Source: Paenibacillus sp. RUD330
GTDB taxonomy: Bacteria > Bacillota > Bacilli > Paenibacillales > Paenibacillaceae
Length of the DNA stretch: 64,000 bases
Direction: 5' to 3'
Assembly (NCBI RefSeq): GCF_002243345.2
Contig: NZ_CP022655.2
Span: 956,001-1,020,000, forward strand
The notes beneath the pieces are model-generated. The model had not been told where the DNA came from, did not search any database, and saw only the letters and a program-made list of their open reading frames with translations. Below, piece after piece: positions 18,506 to 27,307 of this stretch. The first letter of the stretch is position 1. Each line of letters starts with the position of its first letter. A program made the translations under genes and the position numbers.

Positions 18506-19636
18506 ATGAGATCACATGGTCAAAAGCTTGCGTACAGCCTCGTTGCCGCCAGTCTGCTGCTGGGGGGGACGGCATCCGCTTCGCCGCCCGCCGTTCCCGA
18601 ATCGGGAGCCGGCCTGCAGGCGATGGCGAAGGACCAGCCGTTCGTTACCGTCCCGATTGAATCGCTCAAGCCGGCCCAGGCCATGGAGAAGCCGGTGCTG
18701 ACTCCAACGGGCGGCCAGCTCATCCTCAGCGATTCTCCGGAAATGCCGACCGCACCAGGCGCCTATTACCGGGATGTGGTGACAGGCTCCTTCCGCGTCT
18801 TCTACCATCATCTCAACAATACGGGAGCGCCGCTGCAGATCGGCGCCGCGGTGACCAATACGTCGGGCTACACGGTCAAGCTATACGAGGAAGGCTCCGG
18901 AGCGGGAGTGGACTACTACCCGGACGTAGCCGGCCAGATCGCCCTCGCCGCCTTTCTCAAGGATCGCGGCTCGAAGCGGCCGGTGGCCGTGCTGAAGCCG
19001 GGGGAATCCTACTGGCGGACCGCCGAGGTGCCCGCGACGCATACGCTCAGCGGCTTCCTGCAGCTGCGCGCGGAGTCCGCTTCCGGCGGCGCCGCGCCGG
19101 TGACCGTCACTACGCTCGGCTATGCGATGCGGCCGGCCGATCCGCTCGCCGAGCCGGTGCTGCCGCCCGACCGGCATATCCGCGGCACGTTCCCGCATTA
19201 CGACCGTACCGGCACGCTGGTCTACAAAACCTCGGCCGGCAATTCCCTGCTTCGGGTCGATTCGTCGCCTTCCGGCCAGTGGGCCGACTTCATGCCGGGA
19301 GAATACGAGCAGGGCGTGGACGCCACGAGCGGCGCCGCCGTCCTGAACCCCGGCAACTACGGAGTCATCTACGACATGTCGGTCGAGATCGAGAACGACA
19401 GCGACGAGCGCCGCACCGTAGGCGTCTATCTGAACCCGTCCGGCGGTTCGGGCCATTATACGATCGGCTGGGGCGGCAAGCTGCTGAATTCCGGCTTCCT
19501 GAACTACACGATGGCGTGGCAGCTCTCCGAGTTCAATGTCGGGCGCAAAGGGAAGACGGTTCCGTCCCGGCTCAGCCTGACCGGCGGATCGGCGGGCCCG
19601 CAGACGCTTTACTTCACCAGCCGTCCGGTCAAATAA
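18506..19636 (+). CDS. Unrecognised secreted protein
   Basis: A 376-residue exported protein. It has a signal peptide (MRSHGQKLAYSLVAASLLLGG, probable cleavage after ASA) and then a long beta-rich region. Recurrent features include tracts such as GSFRVFYHHLNNTGAPLQIGAAVTN and NPGNYGVIYDMSVEIENDSD. Later segments include NPSGGSGHYTIGWGGKLLNSG. There is no cysteine-rich or anchoring segment, so it is probably released. I do not recognise a family or catalytic site. The ATG at 18506 is chosen because CAGGAGGAA precedes it; the open frame extends further upstream without another good site. A strong bidirectional terminator follows at once. Confidence 0.8.
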   Translation: MRSHGQKLAYSLVAASLLLGGTASASPPAVPESGAGLQAMAKDQPFVTVPIESLKPAQAMEKPVLTPTGGQLILSDSPEMPTAPGAYYRDVVTGSFRVFYHHLNNTGAPLQIGAAVTNTSGYTVKLYEEGSGAGVDYYPDVAGQIALAAFLKDRGSKRPVAVLKPGESYWRTAEVPATHTLSGFLQLRAESASGGAAPVTVTTLGYAMRPADPLAEPVLPPDRHIRGTFPHYDRTGTLVYKTSAGNSLLRVDSSPSGQWADFMPGEYEQGVDATSGAAVLNPGNYGVIYDMSVEIENDSDERRTVGVYLNPSGGSGHYTIGWGGKLLNSGFLNYTMAWQLSEFNVGRKGKTVPSRLSLTGGSAGPQTLYFTSRPVK

Positions 19637-19680
19637 ACAGGAAATCCCTCTCGTCTGCATGACGAGAGGGATTTCCTGTT
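19636..19680. terminator. Bidirectional intrinsic terminator
   Basis: A perfect 20-bp stem (19636-19655 pairing with 19661-19680, loop TGCAT) separates the plus-strand secreted-protein gene and the convergent minus-strand DUF11 gene. The stop of the plus gene overlaps the stem. Confidence 0.9.
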
Positions 19681-22600
19681 TACTCCTCCTCTTCGGTGAC
19701 GGAGATTCGGGAGATGTTGGACAGCGCCCGAACGACGACATCACGGCCGGAGGGGGAGCGCACGCCGAAGGTCACGACGGCTTGGTTGAGCAGCACTCCG
19801 GAATGATCGGACGACATGGAGCCGGCGCCGGCTGGACGCGGAATGGAAAGCACCCGGGCGGCGAAGGCGATGACGAGACGCCGGCCTGGCGCTATCGTGC
19901 CGAGCGGGATGCCGTTCTTCAGGCTTGCCGCCGGCGCGGGACGGCCGCCGATCGTTACGCTGTCGGGCACGAGGGCGAGCGAAGGGGAAAGGTCGTCGGT
20001 CAGGATGGCGTCCTCCGCCGTGAAGCCGCTGTTGTTCTCCACGACGACCGTGTACCGGATGACGGCTCCAAGGAAGGTTTCGAGCACATCGGCCGATTTG
20101 GTCACCTCGAGGACGCGCAGCACCTTGACGGAGGCGGAAGCCTGAAGCTCCTTCAGCACCCCCTGGCTGCGGACCGTATTGGTGACGACGGCTCCGTTCT
20201 CGGTCTCCGGAGGGATCGTATACGGCATCGTCAGGATGATCCGGCTCTGATACAGCAGCGTCCCCGGGCCGATCGCCACGCTCAGCAGCGGATCGGCGAG
20301 CACGCCGTTCAAGTCCGTATTGCCGGTATTCACCGCCTCCACGCGGAAGCGCACCGTTTCCCCGGCGATCGCCTCCGCCGTGCTGGCCGTCTTCGTGAGC
20401 CGGAACGACGGATCCGGAAGCACGATGACGAGCACGGGAGCGGTCCGCGTCGTCGTCTGGTCCGTTTCCAGATAGGCGAGGCTCGGGAACTCCGTGCCGG
20501 CGCGCGTCAGCGGCGGGATGAACACTTCGCGTGCCAGCGCGATGGATTCGCCGGGAGCCAGCGAGGCGATCCGGTCGTCGATGCCGGTGAAGCCGTTGAA
20601 GACGGCGAGATTGGTCAGCGTGGTATCGGCGCGGTTGGTCGCCGTGATCGTGACCGTCACCCGCTGGCCCGGCAGCACATAGGCCGGATACGGCGATGCC
20701 GTGAGCTCCACGTCCGGAGGCGGCAGAATGAGAACCTGAGCCGAATCCTGAACGGGACCCGTCTCGGTGCTCGACACCGTGACGGTATTGGTGAACAAGT
20801 CGCCTGGCGCAAGTCCGGCCGGCAGCCGGAACGGCACAAGCTGGGATTGGGACTCTCCGGGCTCGAGGAAGGCGATCGCCAGAGTCGCGGATACGAAGCT
20901 GTCGGTCAGAAGCAGGTTGGTCAGCCGGATGTTGCCGGTGTTCAGGATGGATACCTCGTAGAAAACCAGCGTGCCGGCCGGCGCTTCGGAGACTCCGGCT
21001 TCCTTGATGACGGTGAGGGACGGAACGGCGGCAACGACCACGCTGGCCGAGGCCGAGACCGGCACCGTAAGCGGGGCCAGCGCCTGAGCGGTATTGGTGA
21101 TGACCGTACCGGCCGGCGTTCCTGCCGGAATCAGGAAGCTCGACGTCAGCACCGCCTGGGCTCCGGGAGCCAGCGAGGCGACCGTTTCATCGATGCTCAG
21201 CACGGGGTCGGTAATCCGCACGGCGGCGAGCGTCGCGGCGGATACATTGGTGACGATGATGGTGAACAGGACGCTCTGTCCCGGAGAGGCTGTCTCCCGG
21301 TCGACCGTCTTCGCGATGGAGAGAGCAGGAGCGGCAGCGACGATGACGGAGGCCGCCCCCTCCCGCACGCCTGTCAACGCGGAAGAGGCCGTTGCCGTGT
21401 TGGTGATGATCGTGCCTGCCGGCGTGCCCGCAGGCACACTATAGGTTCCCGTCAGCGTCAGCGTCCCGCCCGGATCGAGCGGCGCCGGAGCGGTGGCGAT
21501 GCCGAGCAGAGGGTCCGTGACGGTGACGTCGGGCAGCGTCACATTGCCGGTATTGACCGTCTGGATCATGAAGGTGATGACTTCGCCGGGTGCGGCCGAG
21601 ACCGCGCTCGCCGTCTTGAGGATCGACATCCCCGGAATGCTGCGCACGGTGACGGAGGCGGAGCTCTCCGCCGAAACGCCGTCTCCGCCGACCGTCGCCG
21701 TGTTCACGATGACGGTGCCGCCCGGCATCGGCAGGATGACGTAGTTCAGCGAGAAGGTCAAGGCGTTGCCTGCGTCCAGGAACGGAATGCGTTCGCTCAC
21801 CCCGAGCTCCGGATCGCTGAGCACCAGATTCGTCAGAGGCACATTGCCCGTATTCTCGACGATGAACGTATAGCTGATCCGCTCGCCGGGGCTGGCCTCC
21901 GCCTGCGTCGCCGTCTTGGTCAGGCGGATGACGAAGAGGGACGAGTCGGACTGGGAGACGAGGAACCGCTCCATCGAGCTCGCCTGCGCGGAGGCGGTGT
22001 TGAGGATGAGATCCGGCGCGTCCGGCGGCACGACGAAGGCGACGGTCTCCGTGACGGAGCCTCCGGGCGGGATGGCCGGCAAGCCTCGATTCAAGCCGAG
22101 CGACGGATCGAGCAGCAGAGGGTCCGTGAGCAGCACGTTGCCGGTATTGCGGATGACAAACGTATAGATCACCGTTTCGCCGACGCTCGCGTTCGCCGGA
22201 GAGACGCTCTTTTCCAGGAAAATGGAAGGCGATTCCCTGACCGTTACAACCGCTTCCTGGGAGATGGAGGGCGTCTGGTCGGTGACGACGGACGCAACGT
22301 TCGTGAACTCCGTGCCGGCCAAGGCGTCGACAGGCAGGGTGAACGTGCCGGTGAAGGTGGCTCTCGCTCCAGGAACAAGGCTGTCGACGACCTGATCCAG
22401 CCCGAGGAAAGGATCGGTCACCCGGACGTTCGTCAACGTGGCGGTTCCCGTATTCACGATCTCGATCGTGTAGGCGACGGTTTCGCCGGGGAAGGCCGTC
22501 GTGGGCGAAGCGTTCTTGTTGAGCACGATCCGGGCTACAGGCGCGATCATGACGGTGGCGGACGCATTGGCGGACGCGCCTTGATCCGCAGCGGCCTCAG

Positions 22601-24356
22601 CCGTGTTGACGAGCAGGCCAGGAGGGGTGCCCTCGGGAACCGCAAAGTCGAGCGAGCGGGTGGCGGACGCTCCGACCGCAAGGCCGTCGATAAAGATGGA
22701 GGCTCCGATGCGGGGATCGGAGATGACGATGCCGGTAAGCGGCTCGTTGCCTGTATTTGTCACCGTGAACGTATAACGGATCGACTCTCCGGGCACGGCG
22801 GTGGCCGGATCCGCCTCTTTGAGCAGGGAGAGGGCCGGCGCGGAGCTGACCGTCACGCTGGCGGAGTCCTCTGCCGCGGCTCCTCCGCCCTCGACAAAGG
22901 CGGTATTGATGAGCGCCGTTCCTGCGGGAGTGCCGGCGGGGATGGCGAAGCTGGCGGTGATCGTGGCGCTCTCCCCGACCATGAGGCTCCCGATGATCTG
23001 GTTCAATCCCAGCGTGGCGTCGGACAGGACGAGGTTCGACAGGTCCATCGATCCCGTATTGGTCACGACGATCGTATACGTGACGATCTCGCCCGGCGCG
23101 GCTGCGGCACGATCCGCCGTTTTGGTCAGCGCAAGCAGAGGCGAGGAAGCCCCTACGTTGATGACGGCATCGGATTCGGAGGAGATGCCGGAGAGCGGGG
23201 CGTCGGCGATGAAGCGGTTGGTCAGCACCGACGCCGGCGCCGGATCCGGCACGACGTAGGGAATCTCTCTCGTGACGGACTCACCGGGAGCGAGAGTGGT
23301 CAAGGTTTCATTCAACAGCAAGGCTCCGGCAGGCTCGAGGGCGTCGGTGAGCTGGATGCCGCTCAGCAGCGTATTGCCTGTGTTCGCGACTCTCAGCTGG
23401 AAGAACACGGTTTCTCCCGGCCTGGCTTCGATCGCTTCGGCTCCGTTGACCGTTTTGGTCGCGGCCAGAGCCGGGTCGAGATTGAACTTCGGCACGACAA
23501 CGATGCCGATGGACTGATCGCCGACGGGTACGGAGGCGACCAGCCGGTTCGTTGTCCGGTCGATGACGGAGACGACGTTCGTCCTCGTGCTGACGTAGAG
23601 GAAGCGGGAACTGGAGTCTACGGCGATGTACTGGGGAAAGGTATTGGTCGGAATGGTGGCGATGATGGCATTGGTGGCCGGATTGACGACCGTAAGGTTT
23701 CCGGATACTTCATTCGCGACGAAGACGCTCATTCCGTCCGTCGACACTCCGATCGGGGCGATGCCCGCCTGCAGCGTGCCGACGACCGATTGGGTGGCCG
23801 TAGAGATGACGTCCACGATGCCTGCCGCTCGGGTGGATACATACACATAGGCTCCGTCCGGCGATGCTTTGACGCCGATCGGCGTCGTATCGACCGGGAT
23901 GGTGGCAACGACGGCGTTGTCGGAGACGGAGATGACGGAGACCGTGCTGCTGATCTGATTGGCGACATAGACGTAGCGGTTGTTCGGCGTCACGTCCACG
24001 CCGATCGGGTTGATGCCGACGGCGACGGTGGCTGTGACGGTGTCGGTGGCCAGGTCGATGACCGACATGGTGCCGTCCGTAGAGTTGGTCACATACGCCC
24101 TCGTTCCCGTGCGGTCGATGACGATTCCGTTCGGACCGCCTCCTACCGGAATCGAGCCGATGACGGCATTGGTCGACGTCTGGATGATCGATACGGTGGC
24201 GTTGGCCAGGTTGGCGACGTATACCCTCGTTCCATCGGGAGTCGCATCGAGCTGCTGCGGGGTGGAGAAGCCTGGAATGGTGGCGAAGACGGTGTTCGTC
24301 GTCTGGTCGATGACCGATACGGTGTTGGAGCCGCTGTTGGCTACATACACGCTCAT
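19680..24356 (-). CDS. Giant beta-propeller plus twelve-repeat DUF11 protein
   Basis: A 1558-residue protein. Residues 1 to about 300 hold YVTN-type propeller repeats (VYVANSGSNTVSVID, then RVYVANLANATVSI and others), about seven blades. After that come twelve DUF11-type beta-sandwich repeats of roughly 100 residues, each opening like LTKTADRAAAAPGEIVTYTIVVTNTG. I see no signal peptide, SLH domain, LPXTG motif or membrane helix at either end. The start ATG at 24356 has AAGGAGG at good spacing; an open frame upstream encodes only DNA repeats. Similar proteins are thought to be surface or spore-coat components, but export of this one is not explained by the sequence. It is very GC-rich, with a long antisense open frame that is not coding. 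Confidence 0.88.
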   Translation of the reverse strand: MSVYVANSGSNTVSVIDQTTNTVFATIPGFSTPQQLDATPDGTRVYVANLANATVSIIQTSTNAVIGSIPVGGGPNGIVIDRTGTRAYVTNSTDGTMSVIDLATDTVTATVAVGINPIGVDVTPNNRYVYVANQISSTVSVISVSDNAVVATIPVDTTPIGVKASPDGAYVYVSTRAAGIVDVISTATQSVVGTLQAGIAPIGVSTDGMSVFVANEVSGNLTVVNPATNAIIATIPTNTFPQYIAVDSSSRFLYVSTRTNVVSVIDRTTNRLVASVPVGDQSIGIVVVPKFNLDPALAATKTVNGAEAIEARPGETVFFQLRVANTGNTLLSGIQLTDALEPAGALLLNETLTTLAPGESVTREIPYVVPDPAPASVLTNRFIADAPLSGISSESDAVINVGASSPLLALTKTADRAAAAPGEIVTYTIVVTNTGSMDLSNLVLSDATLGLNQIIGSLMVGESATITASFAIPAGTPAGTALINTAFVEGGGAAAEDSASVTVSSAPALSLLKEADPATAVPGESIRYTFTVTNTGNEPLTGIVISDPRIGASIFIDGLAVGASATRSLDFAVPEGTPPGLLVNTAEAAADQGASANASATVMIAPVARIVLNKNASPTTAFPGETVAYTIEIVNTGTATLTNVRVTDPFLGLDQVVDSLVPGARATFTGTFTLPVDALAGTEFTNVASVVTDQTPSISQEAVVTVRESPSIFLEKSVSPANASVGETVIYTFVIRNTGNVLLTDPLLLDPSLGLNRGLPAIPPGGSVTETVAFVVPPDAPDLILNTASAQASSMERFLVSQSDSSLFVIRLTKTATQAEASPGERISYTFIVENTGNVPLTNLVLSDPELGVSERIPFLDAGNALTFSLNYVILPMPGGTVIVNTATVGGDGVSAESSASVTVRSIPGMSILKTASAVSAAPGEVITFMIQTVNTGNVTLPDVTVTDPLLGIATAPAPLDPGGTLTLTGTYSVPAGTPAGTIITNTATASSALTGVREGAASVIVAAAPALSIAKTVDRETASPGQSVLFTIIVTNVSAATLAAVRITDPVLSIDETVASLAPGAQAVLTSSFLIPAGTPAGTVITNTAQALAPLTVPVSASASVVVAAVPSLTVIKEAGVSEAPAGTLVFYEVSILNTGNIRLTNLLLTDSFVSATLAIAFLEPGESQSQLVPFRLPAGLAPGDLFTNTVTVSSTETGPVQDSAQVLILPPPDVELTASPYPAYVLPGQRVTVTITATNRADTTLTNLAVFNGFTGIDDRIASLAPGESIALAREVFIPPLTRAGTEFPSLAYLETDQTTTRTAPVLVIVLPDPSFRLTKTASTAEAIAGETVRFRVEAVNTGNTDLNGVLADPLLSVAIGPGTLLYQSRIILTMPYTIPPETENGAVVTNTVRSQGVLKELQASASVKVLRVLEVTKSADVLETFLGAVIRYTVVVENNSGFTAEDAILTDDLSPSLALVPDSVTIGGRPAPAASLKNGIPLGTIAPGRRLVIAFAARVLSIPRPAGAGSMSSDHSGVLLNQAVVTFGVRSPSGRDVVVRALSNISRISVTEEEE

Positions 24357-24453
24357 GTGTGGACAGCCTCCTTCTGCGCTTGCTACCTGTTTTAGCGTAT
24401 GGGAGGCCGACTTGGCCGATGACTGGCCATCCGCATTCTTCGCTGCGCGGCGA

Positions 24454-24570
24454 TGCGGAGATCGGCAGATGGGCCTGCGCGGCAATGGAAGGTGCGGAGA
24501 TCGATAGATGAGCCTGCGCGGCAATGGAGCGTGCGGAGATCGATAGATAAGCCTGCGCGGAAATCCGATC
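24454..24570. repeat. 39-bp direct repeat, three copies
   Basis: Three tandem units begin at 24454, 24493 and 24532, each opening with TGCGGAGATCG and containing GCCTGCGCGG. The period is exactly 39 bp and the third copy decays at its end. The array lies between the start of the DUF11 gene and the end of the HTH-SsuA regulator gene, in what should be the DUF11 promoter region. Confidence 0.8.
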
Positions 24571-24588
24571 GTAGAGACGCAGGTGGAA

Positions 24589-25833
24589 TCAATAGAAGCG
24601 GTCATCGGTCCAATCATGGGGAATAGCCATATCCGGCAGGGACGGCAGCTTGAGCGCAGCGGCGGCCTCCTGCAAATAAGAGGCTTGAAACGCTGGGCCG
24701 GCTGACAGGGAAGAGCTTCGCAGCCTCGGTCCGGAGTCGTCCTCTCCCAGCCGGGACAGAGTCAGCAGGTCGCGGCTGTAGACGCTGGCGTCCCAGCGGA
24801 TGGTGCCGAGAACCGGGAGGATGACCTCCAGAGGGATGCCGCTTGCGTCTCGGATGATGGATGCGGCAGCCAGGGAATCCCGTCGGATCAGCTCATGAGC
24901 CCGGATATGAGCCTTCAGATAGGATACCGTCACCGATTCGTGAGCGCGTGCCCACGCTTCATCCGCCATGATTCCGGTCAGGTAATCGCCGCCGCAATCA
25001 TCCGCTGCGACCGTCATCCCCGCTCCGAGCGTCTGCGCCCAGGTCAGATAGGGCTCCCACAGCATCGCCGCTCCGACGCGCCCTTCCAGCAGCGCGGCCA
25101 GGCAGTCGGCCATCCTGCGGCTGCCGAGCATCGGCATGGCCTCCTTGCGGCCCCGGTCCAGAACGGCTTGCAGCCGTCTCGATGCGCTTGAGCGGATGAC
25201 GGTGGAGACGGCGGCGGAGGAGGCAAGCTGATCCCCGTAGCGGATTCCTTCTTCTTTGCGGGCCACCAGGGCTATGCCCGCTCCGCCTGCGCATTTGCCG
25301 TCGAAGGCGAGCATGGCCGGCTGGAAGCGCGGCAGCAGCCGTCCGAGCTCCAGGCTCGCGGCGATCGGATAATCGCCGACGGAGGCGATCTGCACCCGGC
25401 CGGCGATCAGCTCCTCGACCAGCTCCATGCCGCTGTCCGCATGCTTCCAGCTGACCCGGTACCGGCGGCGAGGCTCCGCCTGCTGCAGCTCCTGCTCGAA
25501 CCAGCCCCGGCTTTTGACGATCAAGGCGCTCCAGAGCAGGGCCGCACCGCTCTGGTAGCCGACGGTGATCTCCGCTTCGTCTGACGGGGCTTCCGGGGAA
25601 GGAGGAGGGACCACCGCCGGGCCGGCCGCCGCTTCCTTCTCAGCGGCTGCGGCGTTCCGCAAGCCTCCTCGAGCCCACTGCTCCAGCTGGATGCGGTCGA
25701 TCCATACGTCTTTTCCGATTTTCAGATACGGCAGCCGCTTGTCTTTGCGCCAGCGGTCGATGGTCGCCCGGCTGACGCCAAGCAGGTCCATCGCCTCCTG
25801 GAGGCTCATCAGATTGAAAGGTTCGTTCGGCAT
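24589..25833 (-). CDS. HTH-SsuA fusion: one-component sulfonate-type regulator
   Basis: A 414-residue cytoplasmic protein. Residues about 8-55 form an excisionase/MerR-like HTH_17 domain (MSLQEAMDLLGVSRATIDRWRKDKRLPYLKIG). A linker rich in Ala, Pro and Glu follows, then from about residue 90 a periplasmic-binding-protein-like domain of the SsuA/NMT1 type. Segments EITVGYQSGAALLW, GRVQIASVGDYPIAAS, LLEGRVGAAMLWEPY and WDASVYSRDLL resemble those in sulfonate and nitrate binding proteins. There is no signal peptide, so this is a ligand sensor rather than a transporter part. It is divergent from ssuADCB. RBS GGAGGAGA lies 5 nt before the ATG. Control of ssu by an internalised sulfonate or related compound is inference. 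Confidence 0.87.
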   Translation of the reverse strand: MPNEPFNLMSLQEAMDLLGVSRATIDRWRKDKRLPYLKIGKDVWIDRIQLEQWARGGLRNAAAAEKEAAAGPAVVPPPSPEAPSDEAEITVGYQSGAALLWSALIVKSRGWFEQELQQAEPRRRYRVSWKHADSGMELVEELIAGRVQIASVGDYPIAASLELGRLLPRFQPAMLAFDGKCAGGAGIALVARKEEGIRYGDQLASSAAVSTVIRSSASRRLQAVLDRGRKEAMPMLGSRRMADCLAALLEGRVGAAMLWEPYLTWAQTLGAGMTVAADDCGGDYLTGIMADEAWARAHESVTVSYLKAHIRAHELIRRDSLAAASIIRDASGIPLEVILPVLGTIRWDASVYSRDLLTLSRLGEDDSGPRLRSSSLSAGPAFQASYLQEAAAALKLPSLPDMAIPHDWTDDRFY

Positions 25834-26010
25834 CGCTTCTCCTCCGTCGACGAGTCATAGGAACGGTCCTCATTTATAAATACAACTTATCAGGTAGGAA
25901 TTATATACTTATAAAAATACCGGACCGTTGCCGAAAGCGCAATGGCTAGTTCTCAAACGCTGCCTTTCTTCCTCATTCCTCCTCATTCCTCCTCACTTCT
26001 CCTCCATTCA

Positions 26011-26072
26011 TTGACAGAGAAACGGAGCGATGCTAATTTTCTATTAATCACACCGACTTAATGGGTATTAAG
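26011..26072 (+). promoter_or_regulatory. ssu operon promoter with downstream dyad
   Basis: Near-consensus TTGACA (26011-26016), 17-bp spacer, TAATTT (26034-26039). About 18 bp downstream lies a dyad, CTTAAT-GGGT-ATTAAG (26057-26072), well placed for a repressor near the transcription start. The divergent HTH-SsuA protein is the obvious candidate to bind it (inference). An AT-rich stretch at 25873-25920 probably holds the promoter of the divergent regulator gene. Confidence 0.7.
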
Positions 26073-26122
26073 CGCGAGAAAATAGAAAGAGGCCGGGTCT
26101 GGCCGAAAGGGAGAGGGAAAAC

Positions 26123-27157
26123 GTGAAGCCAACTGCGGGCATTCGGGGAGCGGGCATGCGTGCTGGAATCGGATGGAAAAGGGCGGGAGGGATGATCGGC
26201 TTGTCCGCCATGCTTCTGCTGGCCGCGGCATGCGGCAACGGCGATGGAGAGACATCCCAGGCTGGGGGCGGATCGGGCTTCGGCCAAGGCGCGAAGGAAA
26301 AAATCATTCATATCGGCTATCAGAAGTACGGCACCGCCAATATCCTCAAGGGCAGAGGAAGCCTGGAGGGCGAGCTGGAGACGATCGGCTACAAGGTGGA
26401 ATGGACGCAGTTCCCCGGCGGTCCCCAGCTGCTGGAGGCGATGAACGTCGGCAGCATCGACTTCGGCCATACCGGAGAGGCGCCTCCGATATTCGCCCAG
26501 GCGGCCGGAACGCCGCTCGTTTACTTGGCCCATTCGCCGGCGAGTCCGAAGTCGGAGAGCATCCTGGTGCCGGAGCATTCCGCGAACAAGACGGTCGCCG
26601 ATCTCAAAGGGAAGAAGGTCGCCTTGAACAAAGGATCCAACGTGCATTACCTGCTCGTCAAGGCGCTGGAGGAGGCGGGCGTGGACTATAAGGACATCAC
26701 GGCCGTCTTCCTGCCTCCGGCCGATGCCAGAGCCGCCTTCGAGAGCGGCAGCGTCGACGCCTGGGTCATCTGGGAGCCGTTCTTTTCGGCGGCCCAGCTG
26801 GCGACCAAGGCCCGAGTGCTGACGACGGGAGAGGGTCTGGTGCAGAACCATGAATTCATGCTGGCTTCAAGAAGCTTCGAGCAGAACAACAAGGAGGCTG
26901 TCCGTATCGTCCTGGATCAGCTCAAGGAAGCGGACAAGTGGGCGGAAGCCAACCAAAGCGAGGTTGCGAGGCTGCTCTCGCCGGAGCTCGGCATCGACAT
27001 TCCGTCGCTGGAGCAGGCGATCTCGCATCGCTCCTTCGGCATCGAGGACATGGACGAGGACACCTACGCCGAGCAGCAGCGAATCGCGGACGCCTTCCTG
27101 AAGCTGAAGCTGATTCCCGAAGCGGTCAAGGTCAAGGACGCGGCGCCCGGACAATGA
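26123..27157 (+). CDS. ssuA: Aliphatic sulfonate-binding lipoprotein
   Basis: Solute-binding subunit of the alkanesulfonate ABC importer, 344 residues. It has a lipoprotein signal with lipobox AAAC (Cys37). The mature part begins IIHIGYQKYGTANILKGRGSLE, typical of SsuA, with FGHTGEAPPIFAQAAG and SVDAWVIWEPF as further family segments. It starts with GTG behind GGGAGAGGG. It is the first gene of the ssuA-ssuD-ssuC-ssuB operon, used to obtain sulfur from sulfonates when sulfate and cysteine are scarce. Confidence 0.93.
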   Translation: MKPTAGIRGAGMRAGIGWKRAGGMIGLSAMLLLAAACGNGDGETSQAGGGSGFGQGAKEKIIHIGYQKYGTANILKGRGSLEGELETIGYKVEWTQFPGGPQLLEAMNVGSIDFGHTGEAPPIFAQAAGTPLVYLAHSPASPKSESILVPEHSANKTVADLKGKKVALNKGSNVHYLLVKALEEAGVDYKDITAVFLPPADARAAFESGSVDAWVIWEPFFSAAQLATKARVLTTGEGLVQNHEFMLASRSFEQNNKEAVRIVLDQLKEADKWAEANQSEVARLLSPELGIDIPSLEQAISHRSFGIEDMDEDTYAEQQRIADAFLKLKLIPEAVKVKDAAPGQ

Positions 27158-27307
27158 CGCAAGCGGGGCAGAACAATGACGCGAGCCCTGCCCGTGCCGC
27201 CGGCCTGGAAAACCCTGCAGCGGCTATATTCACGGCCGGTGAGCCCGGCCTCTAAGCCGTTTCGACGGATATTCACATTTTCCCCATGTCCAAGGAGGAT
27301 ACCCATC

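Noticed and set aside
19659-24395. 1578-codon plus-strand open frame opposite the DUF11 gene
   Set aside because: Its product is low-complexity, rich in Arg, Gly and Asp. It mirrors the DUF11 repeats on the other strand and has no ribosome binding site.
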